Positions 11,601 to 18,551 of a stretch of 21,634 bases of DNA are shown piece after piece. The notes under the pieces were generated by a model. That model saw nothing but the letters and a program-made list of their open reading frames with translations. It did no database searches and was not told the DNA's origin. The DNA comes from Elysia marginata. Lineage: Eukaryota > Mollusca > Gastropoda > Plakobranchidae. Position 1 is the first letter of the stretch; each line of letters opens with the position of its first letter. Position numbers and translations under genes: made by a program. The stretch spans positions 106,263 to 127,896 of the forward strand of contig BMAT01013017.1 of NCBI GenBank assembly GCA_019649035.1, written 5' to 3'.

Positions 11601-14600
11601 AAAAAAAACGCATTGTGCAAAATATCTTCACTTTGCAATATACAATTTACGACATTCGACTCATTATTTGTACGAATTGCAAGACATGAATTATGTTTTT
11701 GATTCCGATACATCACAAACGGGTATTGAAGAATAATGCCTTGTTCACCTTTTCCGCCTTCGGCATCCACTATCGCATCAGCAGCTGCCTGAATTGTTAC
11801 AGTTGCCGCCGCCATGTCGTTCACTTTCATACCTGAGGAAAAGAGTTTTCAGATGTTTTTGCTTAGGAACATTGATTTCCAGATTTTTATGAAGTGCAAG
11901 TATTAAACCGAATCCAAATAATTCGAACCTAGGTTATACGAATAGTTGACTAGGACGAACTATATTTGGATAACCAATTTATCCTTTGAAATTGGTACAA
12001 CATGTGGTTATCATTGTTTGAAATTCTTTTAATTCGAAGTTGAATTTTATTCCTGTGGTGCTCAAGATACCTGGGGCGCGACTGCAGGTTACTTGAAGCA
12101 AACCTTGAATTTTGTTTATCAGGTAGGTTAAAATATTATTATCACAACTTTATATGATGGCCACTTTATTGATAGTTATGAGCATATTAGTTAGCAGGAC
12201 AAGCACCAGTGTAAATGTTTTAAAATATATGTTAGTTGTTGTGAAAATGATAACCATTTTACCCACAAAGACCTTTAATTCATCGTGACAAATTGGCCAT
12301 TTTATTTGAAAAACCCCATATGGACAGATTTTTTTATGTTTGACGAATAGTAATTGTTCGTCCTTTTGAATTATTATTCCGTTGGAATGCCAGTTTGGAT
12401 AGTATTTTTGACATTTTATACATGATGAAAATAGTATACAATTGCACCGTATCTTGTCACGAAGATTAGCAACTAACAATTTTTAATGCTGATCAGTACG
12501 ACGTTACAGAAGAAACTACTTTATTTTGCTAAGGTCTAGCACATCTTATTTTTCATTGAGTGTTACAGCAAGGGGCCTTGATAGCTCAGTTGGTAGTGGT
12601 CTCGCTCCGTGGCCAAGAGGTCGCGGGTTCGAAACACAGCCGAGCACAGTCCGGGCCCCTACTGGTTGGGTCGGTGTCAGTATAATGTGACCGGCTGAGG
12701 CTAAGTCATGGTATCCCCGCTAGTCTCTGGGTGGCAGCCCGTACATTGTCATTGGGACCCAAGCCCTGAAAGTACCTTTGAAGTGGAATTGGGCTTGTAA
12801 AAATACCCTTCAATCAATCAATGAGTGTTACAGCCACACTTTCCACTGAAAGTGTACATAGTAGATCTTTGGTTACACCCAGCATAAAGACTGCGCACTT
12901 TTCGTTCAACTGTTACAGCCGGTACATCTTTGTCCATCCCCACTCAGAATTTTTTTTAGCCATTGGTGTTTCCATCGACACGCAGGGCTGCACAATTGGG
13001 ATCCTGTAGGCCTAGCTGTACAGCAATCTAACAATTTTCAACAATACTGCGTCCAAAATGTTTGGTCGAGGGTTTTTTTTCGGGTTTCTCATATTGAAAA
13101 AAGGGGTGAGCAGTGGCGCAGTCGGTAGGGCGGTTGACCGCTATCTGAGAGGTCTCGGGTTCGATCCCCAGTCCGGGCTAAATTTTATTTGCTCTCCTGT
13201 GCCCACCCAGCACTTGATGGGTAGCTAGGTCTCTTAAGACTCGGCGAAAGTAAAGGCGGCGAGGAAAGCAATGGCAAACTACCTCACTATGCCGTGTGCC
13301 TAGAAAAACAAGGACCCTGCTCCTTGTTACCCTACGCTCGTGTCGAGTATGGGACTACCTTTATCATATTGAACGCACATTATCCATATTTGGCAAAGAT
13401 TTTCGTCTAAACATAGGCCTTATTTCTTACCTTCTTTTGCACCGTCCAATAATGCCTGCACAAGCTCGCCAAGCTCAGCTTGGGTCGGAACTTCCTCATC
13501 ATCATCATCATCATCATCACCATCATCATCAGCAGCAGCAGCAGCTTCAGCAACATCAGCATCAGCAGTAGATTCAGCATCACGACGAGAGATAACCATG
13601 CCTCCTTCCCAGCCACCGCTGTGATGCTATTGTTGTGTAGAATGGTAACGAAAAGTTGAGGAATGGGTTGTGTGAATAGTTCAAGGGCAAAATGGGGCAA
13701 AATTGCACATCTCTTCAAGTTAAATTTCGAAAAAAAATAATGCACACCTTTTTGCTTGTATAAAGAAACATTTTAGGCAAACATTTTATTGCATGCGATG
13801 GTTTAGATGTTTATTATTAGTCTGTGGTTTAGGCCTATGTCTGTGTTTTGGTCGAATCCAAGCGACTGATTAGGGCAGAAACCACTTCACAAGGAAATTA
13901 ACCTAAGTAGAATTCTAAGAGGCGTTTTTTTTTGTGTGTTTTGTTCTTTAGCTTTGAACTGTGATCAACTGCTCTAGTGCATTTGTAATGGTTTTAAGAA
14001 CAGCGGCAGCAACCAAGAAACCTTCCAAATCAGTAACGGTTTTAGAATATACTTTTACGCAGCAATACAAACGAAATAACAAAAATCAAGGATTTCTCTC
14101 TTTTTGAAATAAAACTATTTCAATACTTAGGGTAATTTCGATCTCTACGTTTTGGTACTGCAATTGGCTTCTTAATTTCATGCCTCAATAGGGAATGAGA
14201 ATAGAACACAAAACTATCGTTCTTGTCCGCAAGCAGTTGACTTGAAAAAGAGAGTTTGCCAACAGGAATGAAAGTTTTTGCTCTAATCTCATTCCCAATT
14301 AGCTTCTTGGTTTTATGCCTTCGTCCGTGTGTCATTGTGTATTTGTTTATTCAGTTTTTCAAAAAATCATTCATTGAGGAATAGTTCATCCTTTAGAACA
14401 TAAGATAGATAAGTTATTACAGAATTTAACACAGTGGCATTTTTAGATATTAAAAGGTTGCAAAAACCATTAAGATTACAATTTCGTGTTATTTCTGCAG
14501 ATAAAAATGAAGGTCTAATAAGTTCATTGTGTATTTGTAATGATAGGAGTTCCCGTCGCAATATTTTGTCAGTCAACTCAGGCTGTAAAAACTGAATGAA

Positions 14601-15056
14601 ATCTATTGTTCACATCCTAAATAATGATGGGTAAGTAAAGATAATGATATAGGATTTAAATTGCAGAAAGAAAATGTGAGGACACTGGTCTAGATTATGT
14701 TTGTTTAGAAAAACAAAACCTTTTAAGAAAGGATCTGCCATATAATAAAAGTTTAATATTATGTGTTTGAAATAAACTACATGTATCTTGGTATGTGAAC
14801 ATTTGGATTGACGGTGGTTTTTCCTTATCATTCTATTGACCTATTGAACAATTTGTGAAAACTAAGCCTGTAGAAATTGATACTTTTGCGTTGTTTAGCC
14901 TGACTGCCTCATATACAGTGTACAATGAAACTTAAACGCTACACTTTACAAGTCGGAAAGTGAAAGAGAATTAGATGTAATGTTTCGGAATCTTACAATT
15001 GTCAGTGCCAGAGAGCCCGAGAGGGCCAGTGCAAACATGAAGAGCTCCAGCTTCAT
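2676..15056 (-). CDS. Ten-exon gene for a secreted acidic precursor with furin-type sites and duplicated C-terminal peptides (unknown family)
   Basis: Coding exons are complement 15056-14997, 13626-13431, 11832-11749, 11102-11019, 9948-9865, 8921-8847, 6899-6828, 6090-6023, 3729-3696 and 2764-2676, together 846 nt or 281 residues plus stop. All nine introns are GT-AG and the phases agree (0,1,1,1,1,1,1,0,1). Protein order: signal peptide about 1-17; Gly/Trp stretch 24-29; Asp/Glu/Ala-rich tract 37-65; helical acidic region about 68-194; charged segment with a KR pair at 213-214; first Gly/Trp repeat about 219-241; RRKR and RSKR sites in 242-252; second repeat 253-281 ending in Arg-Arg. Only one Cys (156) is present, so disulfides do not hold the fold. 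I infer a secreted pro-protein cleaved in the secretory pathway to release basic, Gly-rich peptides. An antimicrobial role is only an analogy to the acidic-pro/Gly-rich layout of attacin or gloverin precursors. I see no homology to a named family. Confidence 0.75.
3117..3196 (+). repeat. (CAT)n(TTA)n compound microsatellite
   Basis: CAT triplets at about 3121-3136 pass into about 20 uninterrupted TTA triplets. Looser ACT/ATT triplets lie upstream from about 2975. Confidence 0.95.
3585..3640 (+). repeat. (AG)n microsatellite
   Basis: About 28 AG units with one AAAG interruption. On the transcribed strand of the minus-strand gene it is a (CT)n tract just past exon 9. Confidence 0.95.
3696..3729 (-). 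CDS. Exon 9: 34-nt micro-exon encoding two furin-type sites
   Basis: Acceptor tttcatttttcttcgcag|AGACGC has a long pyrimidine tract and the donor GAGAG|GTAAGA is near consensus. In phase 0 it reads RRKRSITRSKR and leaves phase 1, exactly the switch needed between the 6023 donor of exon 8 and the phase-1 acceptor of exon 10. RRKR and RSKR both fit the R-X-(K/R)-R furin consensus. They separate the two copies of the C-terminal repeat. If entered in phase 1 it would hit a stop, so its use with the wrong exon 8 donor would truncate the protein. A weaker second donor lies 13 nt further on (CAT|GTGAGT). Confidence 0.7.
3730..6022 (-). other. Intron 8
   Basis: Phase-0 intron of 2293 bp. It carries the 5311-5821 inverted-repeat element, several TAGATC motifs (about 4625-4670, 5425-5437, 5553-5567, 5746-5756), and CACGTG E-boxes at 5170-5175 and 5832-5837. 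Frames at 4008-4223 and 5001-5249 look like chance ORFs. Confidence 0.6.
5311..5821. repeat. Inverted-repeat element, possibly a foldback or MITE relic
   Basis: A 30-bp arm at 5311-5340 starting TGGCGGATTT matches the reverse complement of 5792-5821 at 26 of 30 positions. All four differences are transitions, and arm 5792-5821 carries the A/T state each time. The 450 bp between the arms are AT-rich with TAGATC motifs and no ORF. I see no clear target-site duplication outside the arms. Confidence 0.45.
6023..6090 (-). CDS. Exon 8: first NRDxxGGxSVGA repeat
   Basis: Acceptor gtcttcactctttgcag|GTCACT in phase 1. The encoded HWNRDPSGGHSVGAKISHKW (from residue 220) matches exon 10 at 11 of 18 positions, which supports both as coding. 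Two donors are possible: GGGGCGGG|GTAGGT (end 6023, phase 0) and GTAG|GTGCAC (end 6019, phase 1). The first fits the 34-nt micro-exon, the second would join exon 10 directly. Without splicing the frame continues about 20 codons to a TAA, so an alternative terminal exon is also possible. The Gly-Gly before RRKR could be trimmed to a Gly used for C-terminal amidation (inference). Confidence 0.75.
6091..6827 (-). other. Intron 7
   Basis: Phase-1 intron of 737 bp. It contains an approximate 80-bp direct duplication (6150-6267). No other exon was found. Confidence 0.7.
6150..6267 (+). repeat. Diverged direct repeat, about 80-bp period
   Basis: ATAATTTGTCAC, two or three bases, then TTAAAGGC occurs at about 6163-6186 and again at about 6244-6267. 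Similar GGA..GTG sequence precedes both copies. Confidence 0.5.
6828..6899 (-). CDS. Exon 7: charged segment with a dibasic site, 72 nt
   Basis: Acceptor tgatttccattatttccag|TTGGAA and donor GAAG|GTGAGC, phase 1 to 1, encoding residues 195-218. The sequence goes from hydrophobic (VGIIAFNI) to highly charged (EENKEEKDVNKRLKFE). The Lys-Arg pair at 213-214 lies just before the first Gly/Trp repeat and could be a prohormone-convertase cleavage point. Confidence 0.8.
6900..8846 (-). other. Intron 6
   Basis: Phase-1 intron of 1947 bp. It contains the GAT-rich region at 8587-8790, a palindromic AACACGTGTT at 7738-7747 and a TAGATC motif near 7137. Minus-strand candidates at about 7258-7340 and 7410-7430 have passable splice sites but wrong phases, so I did not add them to the model. 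Confidence 0.65.
8587..8790 (+). repeat. (GAT)n microsatellite with a degenerate GAT-rich extension
   Basis: A near-pure GAT/ATG triplet run covers 8587-8639. The next 150 bp remain rich in GAT and GATGAT units at irregular spacing. In one frame this reads as Asp-rich protein, which explains the long poly-Met, poly-His and poly-Ile frames here. I see it as an old, interrupted microsatellite and not as a gene. Confidence 0.8.
8847..8921 (-). CDS. Exon 6: helix module, 75 nt
   Basis: Acceptor tttctctctcggccgcag|GTGATT and donor ACAG|GTGAGT, both strong, phase 1 to 1, encoding residues 170-194. The segment QVTVAAISMTAKAMQNILAD is another amphipathic helix. It is nine nt shorter than exons 3-5 but shares their phase and character. 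A GAT-rich tract begins about 60 bp downstream in the intron. Confidence 0.87.
8922..9864 (-). other. Intron 5
   Basis: Phase-1 intron of 943 bp. It holds a plus-strand purine tract at 9519-9598 (GAAA and GA units). Nothing else was recognised. Confidence 0.75.
9519..9598 (+). repeat. Polypurine GA/GAAA tract
   Basis: About 80 nt almost entirely of A and G, built from AGAAAG, GATA and GAGA units. It is a degenerate microsatellite. Confidence 0.75.
9865..9948 (-). CDS. Exon 5: helix module, 84 nt, with the only cysteine
   Basis: Acceptor ttttctctatcag|ATCCCC and donor GAAG|GTAAAA, phase 1 to 1, encoding residues 142-169. The helix-like core is YEASKMDAALCLINSL, followed by a polar KKTQEQE tail. 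Cys156 is the only Cys in the predicted protein, so it is either unpaired or makes an intermolecular bond. Confidence 0.85.
9949..11018 (-). other. Intron 4
   Basis: Phase-1 intron of 1070 bp. It is AT-rich with a more GC-rich stretch around 10325-10400, but I found no splice-bounded open frame or repeat boundary there. Confidence 0.75.
11019..11102 (-). CDS. Exon 4: helix module, 84 nt
   Basis: Acceptor ccccttcgccag|TGGACG and donor GACG|GTGAGT, phase 1 to 1, encoding residues 114-141. It begins with an acidic helix (DAEEVEKVIDDAAASF) and continues into a small-residue hydrophobic stretch (SGAVAVSSLF). It has the same length and phase as exons 3 and 5. The donor is close to the full metazoan consensus. 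Confidence 0.87.
11103..11748 (-). other. Intron 3
   Basis: Phase-1 intron of 646 bp, AT-rich. I see no repeat, exon or regulatory site that I can support. Confidence 0.75.
11749..11832 (-). CDS. Exon 3: helix module, 84 nt
   Basis: Acceptor ctcttttcctcag|GTATG and donor AAAAG|GTGAAC, phase 1 to 1, encoding residues 86-113. The segment is Ala-rich with Val, Ile and Met at helical spacing (NDMAAATVTIQAAADAIV) and ends in Gly-Gly-Lys. Its GC-rich codons stand out from the AT-rich intron on both sides. It is the first of three consecutive 84-nt exons, each coding for about one amphipathic helix. Confidence 0.85.
12557..12569 (+). repeat. Left target-site duplication of the first SINE
   Basis: TGAGTGTTACAGC, identical to 12822-12834. 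The perfect match suggests a fairly recent insertion. Confidence 0.9.
12570..12821 (+). mobile_element. tRNA-derived SINE with intact target-site duplication
   Basis: The head is tRNA-like, with A box TAGCTCAGTTGG (12582-12593) and B box GGGTTCGAAAC (12625-12635) at normal spacing for an internal Pol III promoter. A GC-rich unrelated body follows, ending in a short TCAA-type repeat (CAATCAATCAAT). It is flanked by a perfect 13-bp direct repeat TGAGTGTTACAGC at 12557-12569 and 12822-12834, typical of LINE-driven retroposition. It has no coding capacity. The tail implies a partner LINE that recognises a short repeat instead of poly(A). Confidence 0.92.
12822..12834 (+). repeat. Right target-site duplication of the first SINE
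   Basis: TGAGTGTTACAGC, identical to 12557-12569. Confidence 0.9.
13099..13363 (+). mobile_element. Second tRNA-derived SINE, different family
   Basis: tRNA-like head with A box TGGCGCAGTCGG (13114-13125) and B box GGGTTCGATCC (13157-13167). The body contains GGAAAGCAATGGCAAACTAC, which resembles conserved central segments of widespread metazoan SINEs. It is flanked by a 10-bp direct repeat TCATATTGAA at 13089-13098 and 13364-13373. Its head and body differ from those of the SINE 280 bp upstream. It ends only about 60 bp from exon 2 of the host gene. Confidence 0.9.
13431..13626 (-). CDS. Exon 2: Gly/Trp stretch, dibasic site, acidic Asp/Ala run and first helix
   Basis: At 196 nt this is the longest exon, phase 0 in and phase 1 out, with acceptor acaacaatag|CATCAC and donor GAAG|GTAAGA. 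It encodes HHSGGWEGGMVISRRD (residues 21-36), then an Ala/Asp-rich run with five Ala, three Asp, Gly and seven Asp followed by EE (48-65), then an amphipathic helix TQAELGELVQALLDGAKE (68-85). The acidic run is written as pure GCT and GAT triplets, a coding microsatellite likely to vary in length. A second acceptor (cacag, 8 nt inside) would not match the phase of exon 1, so I chose the outer one. RR at 34-35 is a possible dibasic processing site. Confidence 0.75.
13496..13545 (-). repeat. Coding (GAT)n/(GCT)n microsatellite in exon 2
   Basis: On the coding strand, five GCT triplets, three GAT, one GGT and seven GAT run together. They encode Ala and then Asp/Gly. Length changes would stay in frame and alter the acidity of the pro-region. 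Confidence 0.85.
13627..14996 (-). other. Intron 1
   Basis: Phase-0 intron of 1370 bp, mostly AT-rich. It contains a decayed open frame on the minus strand (14120-14831), described separately. I found no further exon with good splice sites inside it. Confidence 0.65.
14120..14831 (-). pseudogene. Decayed minus-strand ORF of unknown origin in intron 1
   Basis: One frame runs from 14831 to 14367, about 155 codons with essentially a single in-frame TGA (14610-14612). A further 71-codon frame follows at 14335-14120 in another phase. Together this looks like a roughly 230-codon ORF broken by one stop and one frameshift. The residues are mixed and not low complexity, but I recognise no domain. It may be a dead transposable-element gene, or chance openness in AT-rich DNA. 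Confidence 0.25.
14997..15056 (-). CDS. Exon 1: start codon and signal peptide
   Basis: It encodes 20 residues beginning MKLELFMFALALSG, a classic signal peptide: one Lys near the N-terminus, a hydrophobic core and a small-residue S-L-A site at about 15-17. The exon ends ACAATT|GTAAGA, a good donor in phase 0. This ATG was chosen because it lies about 120 nt below a TATA box, opens directly into the signal sequence and leads to a spliceable donor. The unspliced frame continues to a stop shortly after the donor. Confidence 0.8.
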
Positions 15057-15170
15057 CGCTCCTTCTGTGTAGTTGGTGCTTTAGATGAACGCTTAGATGC
15101 GGCTTGGCGTTTCTTGTGTTTCTCTCTGTGTAGAGAGATAGTTGACTTGCTCCTGATTCCTTCTGTCCCT

Positions 15171-15216
15171 TTTTATAGCGTACAACTATGAAAAATAACA
15201 CACAGGGAATAATTGG
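15171..15216 (-). promoter_or_regulatory. Core promoter: TATA box and CCAAT box
   Basis: On the minus strand, cgcTATAAAAAGGG lies with TATAAAA at 15177-15171, and CCAAT lies at 15216-15212, 35 bp upstream. A start about 30 nt below the TATA box would fall near 15140-15148 and give a roughly 90-nt 5' UTR with no upstream ATG in the spliced leader. A strong TATA box suggests a regulated, tissue-specific or inducible gene rather than a housekeeping one (inference). Confidence 0.65.
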
Positions 15217-16849
15217 TAATGGCACCTGAGGTTAGCACGGATGAAGGAAGTAAGGTATGAACTAAAAGCATTGTCAGGGTGAGACTCAATCAGGCCTTCG
15301 TCACAAAAACACTATTGTAGGTACCGCCTAGTTCTTTGTCTTTATGTGTATAGAAATTAAGACTAGATCTTTGTCCCGAAAAAAGTATTGTTAGATAACC
15401 GTAATGATTGAGAAGGTAGATATCATTTTATGTTTATTATAGAAAGTATTGCGAAACCATATATCTAAATGCGAAAATCAATGTTATCTTGTAACATCTG
15501 ATACCACGGCATCTGAAACATTGAACCAACGGATGACATAATTATTGGCCATGAAATTTTCTGAGATCTTAAGGGACAGATTTAATATAAGGTAGCGCTG
15601 AGGCTGGTCGGTGTGTTGAGGACAACCCTAGGTTTGTTACATTAAGACAGACAAAAAAAAATTGAGCTTATGTACGAGGTTCAACTAAATGAAAAATAGA
15701 GTTTTTTCTCATATAAAATGCAATAAAGTATTAAGCATTCCAGCATGAAAAGAAAAGATTTGCAAATTAGAGTTAGTGTGATCTCCACAGCATGGGGTTT
15801 GATAAAATTAAATTTAAAGTTAGTGTCAATCTTTTTCACTAGATACGTTTAAAAATTACTTAAACGCACCGACTTGGATTTTTCTTGTGCACTAGGAGAT
15901 CTTTAGAAACATTAGATTTCCCCCAAAAATTATTGTATCGCCATAAATTCTTCTTCGCCTTGAGTAAAGTCAGATTCTTTAGACGTTAGGCTAATAATAC
16001 ATTCTAAAAAAGTGTGTTTTGTGCTGTAAACACGGTGAAAAATAAAGTTCTAGCTTACAGCATAAGTATTTAAAATGGTTGACTATGTAGCGAATTTTGT
16101 AGTTGGAGGTTTCTAACTCTGACTAACTTTTATATCACTTACTCTGGTTGCAAACAATTCAGATTTCCAGTCATCGATGCATAATGCATTAAAAGTTTTA
16201 ATATGAGGGAGAAAGGGGGAAAGGGGTTATATCTAATAAGTTTGGAGTAAATGTCTTGTCATTTTAGGGCAGATATCTTGACCTGTGCAAGTCTCCTAGG
16301 TTAGCTATTCCTTTGAGGAACTTACATTGAGGGATTTAGCGCAGGAGGAGATGAACTTGTTGTTATAACAAAGTCGCCACCATTAGATTAGTAAACTGAT
16401 CTGTTAAAGGAATAATGACAGTAAAACTTTAAAACCATTAAAACTTAGCGCACCTTTTCAATCCCGTCTGTAAAACGTTTGCCAGATGGTGAAAAAATGA
16501 TTTCATAGGCATTTTTAAAAGTGAATAAAAAATTTTATGGCATTATAAATGGGTTTCTGTGTTTGTAATTTTAAGCTTGACTCAAAACCCCAACATTAAA
16601 ATGAAAAGCGAAAAAAACACTACCAAAAACCAAAGTTCAAATCTTGCTCACATGCTATACGTAGACACACGTAAGCAAACGCGATATCATGGTACAATGT
16701 AGTAATAGTGTGCTGAAAGCAATCAGTTGAGAGACAATTGCGCAGATGCATGTTACACTTCTGGAGGATTCTGAAAAGAGAGAAGTGTTAAGTCCTTATT
16801 CATAATGCCACCTCCTGGGCCATACTTACAAACAAATAAAATTGAAAAC
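15217..16849. other. Upstream intergenic region
   Basis: AT-rich DNA between the precursor gene promoter and the candidate 3' exon at 16879. No ORF, exon or repeat boundary could be supported. Confidence 0.55.
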
Positions 16850-16873
16850 TAAGACACATTTTGTAAACTCTAC

Positions 16874-16879
16874 TTTATT
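16874..16879 (-). terminator. AATAAA polyadenylation signal candidate
   Basis: Plus strand TTTATT; the minus-strand signal overlaps the stop codon of the candidate terminal exon and is followed by TG-rich sequence. Confidence 0.4.
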
Positions 16880-16947
16880 CAACCAGGTGATGGTGCACTG
16901 GATTTGTTCCTTCTAGAGGCGCCCATATCATCAAGGCTCGTCATCAC
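16879..16947 (-). CDS. Candidate 3'-terminal exon of an upstream minus-strand gene
   Basis: The acceptor tctagttcccccctcag|GTGATG has a good pyrimidine tract. In phase 0 it reads 22 residues, VMTSLDDMGASRRNKSSA and PSPG, then TGA. The TGA overlaps an AATAAA (16879-16874), giving a very short 3' UTR. In phase 1 it would read only GDDEP and stop. No upstream exon of this gene was found in the window, so the exon is isolated. Confidence 0.35.
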   Translation of the reverse strand: MMTSLDDMGASRRNKSSAPSPG

Positions 16948-16950
16948 CTG

Positions 16951-18360
16951 AGGGGGGAACTAGATTTACGTTTCTGAAAACCCTTTTGTGTAATATTATT
17001 ATGATGCTAGTCATGGAAGTAACATGTTGATTTCAAAATGTTGGATAATACACTGAGCAATTAATTCGGCATAAAACGACTTGAGGGACGAGAGGATACC
17101 GAAATGTACATTTCATTTGATTGTAGAGTTTAGCAATACTAAGATTAAGTTGAAAAAATAGGGGAGAAATGAGTTACGTTGTTCAGGAAAAAGATTCACT
17201 TAAAACGAATTATACATAGTTTTAGAATATTTTAGGCCTTTGACGTCATTATGAAAGAAACTACAATTCGGAGTCTTTACGTCTTTGAAATAAATATACC
17301 CGATCAACGGCTTTTGGGGACATAGAAAGACATGTTTGTCTCTGGCTGTTTGTATGTGTGTCTGATTATCTGTCAGTTTCTCCTTCTACCCTCTCAGTAA
17401 ATATTTTTAAATATATGATTGCATTTAGAATTACCATAACTGAAAGCGTGTGATTCAAAGCCTATCAGCGAAAGGTTCTCCTATGCGGAAACTTGCTGGC
17501 ATTGTTATTTTTTCAACATCATGCTCTGCCGTTTTAACTTTTGCCTCAAATGTTACTGTTAGCCTGCTTTTGTTGTTAGAACTAAGTGTGAAATGTTTAT
17601 TTCATATTATATAATGGCGGTGTGAGTCAACTCCAGCAATCAGTTTTGCGACAGCTGTCGGGATGAGAGTGTACACTCGTTTTGTGTGTTGATCATACAA
17701 TTCATTTAGATAGGGGGGGGGACGAGAGGGATAGCTTTAACATGGGAATTTCTGCAACACATAAAATAATTTTAGGAAGAATAATCGATATCGAAATAAA
17801 ATTATTTTAGGGTATTTTATTATTTTTACCGTTCTTTGGTTATTTTCTTTTTTTTTTTTTTTTGGCAAATGTTGACATCAGACCTTGAGCACAATAAAGC
17901 TAATAAAGTTATGTTTTTGGACGTTTGCGAAAGACAAAGTTGTTGAGAAAGAACTGTCATAGTTGTGTCATATCCAACCCACACTGAGAACAGGCTTGAA
18001 AATAGTATTAAGTGATGACTATTGTATTAATATTTGTAGGCTTAACTTAAGCCTCGAACTTGCATTTCAAATTTGACGTGAAAATGAAAGGACAAAATAT
18101 TTTGTACAGATCGCCATTATGTCAAGCTGGTTCTAGGTATTGTATTTTTCATTGCTGCAACTGCTGCTTTGGTCGTTAGTTCTTTCCCATGCGTCTTTCC
18201 TATCTAATAATTTGATCCCACAGTGGTCCTGTTCAGCTTTTTTGTTGTCTTTCTTTTTTTTGTCAAATTATCTTTGCTTGGGGCCGAAAATTTGCCCCAG
18301 ACTGTGTTTCTAAAATTAATTTGTTATAAATTTGTAAGTTCTTTTAATTCTCGTCTCCAG
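16951..18360. other. AT-rich region with overlapping small frames
   Basis: No confirmed gene. At 17455-17614 frames on both strands are open: plus 17483-17614 (43 codons, starting MRKLAGIVIF, hydrophobic) and a minus frame ending at 17455 that includes EAKVKTAEHDVEKITMPASF. Neither has convincing splice or promoter context. Homopolymer T (17850-17864) and G (17713-17720) runs are present. Confidence 0.45.
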
Positions 18361-18500
18361 GTGAGTCGCAAGGGAGACATTCCACTCAGTCGCGATTGAT
18401 AAATGATCTACCAACGTCTGTAAGCCTATAGGGCGTGCGTATAATTTATACAAATATGTTGACTTTGTCATTATCATTGTTTCCCGAATCTATATGCTAA

Positions 18501-18504
<4 letters not shown>

Positions 18505-18546
<42 letters not shown>
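18505..18546 (+). repeat. (GA)n microsatellite
   Basis: About 20 uninterrupted GA units. Confidence 0.95.

Positions 18547-18551
<5 letters not shown>

Larger units (their letters stand above)
11833..13430 (-). other. Intron 2, with two SINEs
   Basis: Phase-1 intron of 1598 bp. It holds two tRNA-derived SINEs, both on the plus strand, antisense to the gene. The rest is AT-rich. A 109-codon minus-strand frame at 12150-12479 looks like a chance ORF. Confidence 0.7.

Noticed and set aside
12150..12479. 109-codon minus-strand ORF with several Cys and His
   Set aside because: AT-rich codons, no splice, promoter or domain support, and one such ORF is expected by chance in a window of this size.
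12571..13180. Genuine tRNA genes at the two A/B-box regions
   Set aside because: The heads are degenerate tRNA-like, continue into long SINE bodies and are flanked by target-site duplications.
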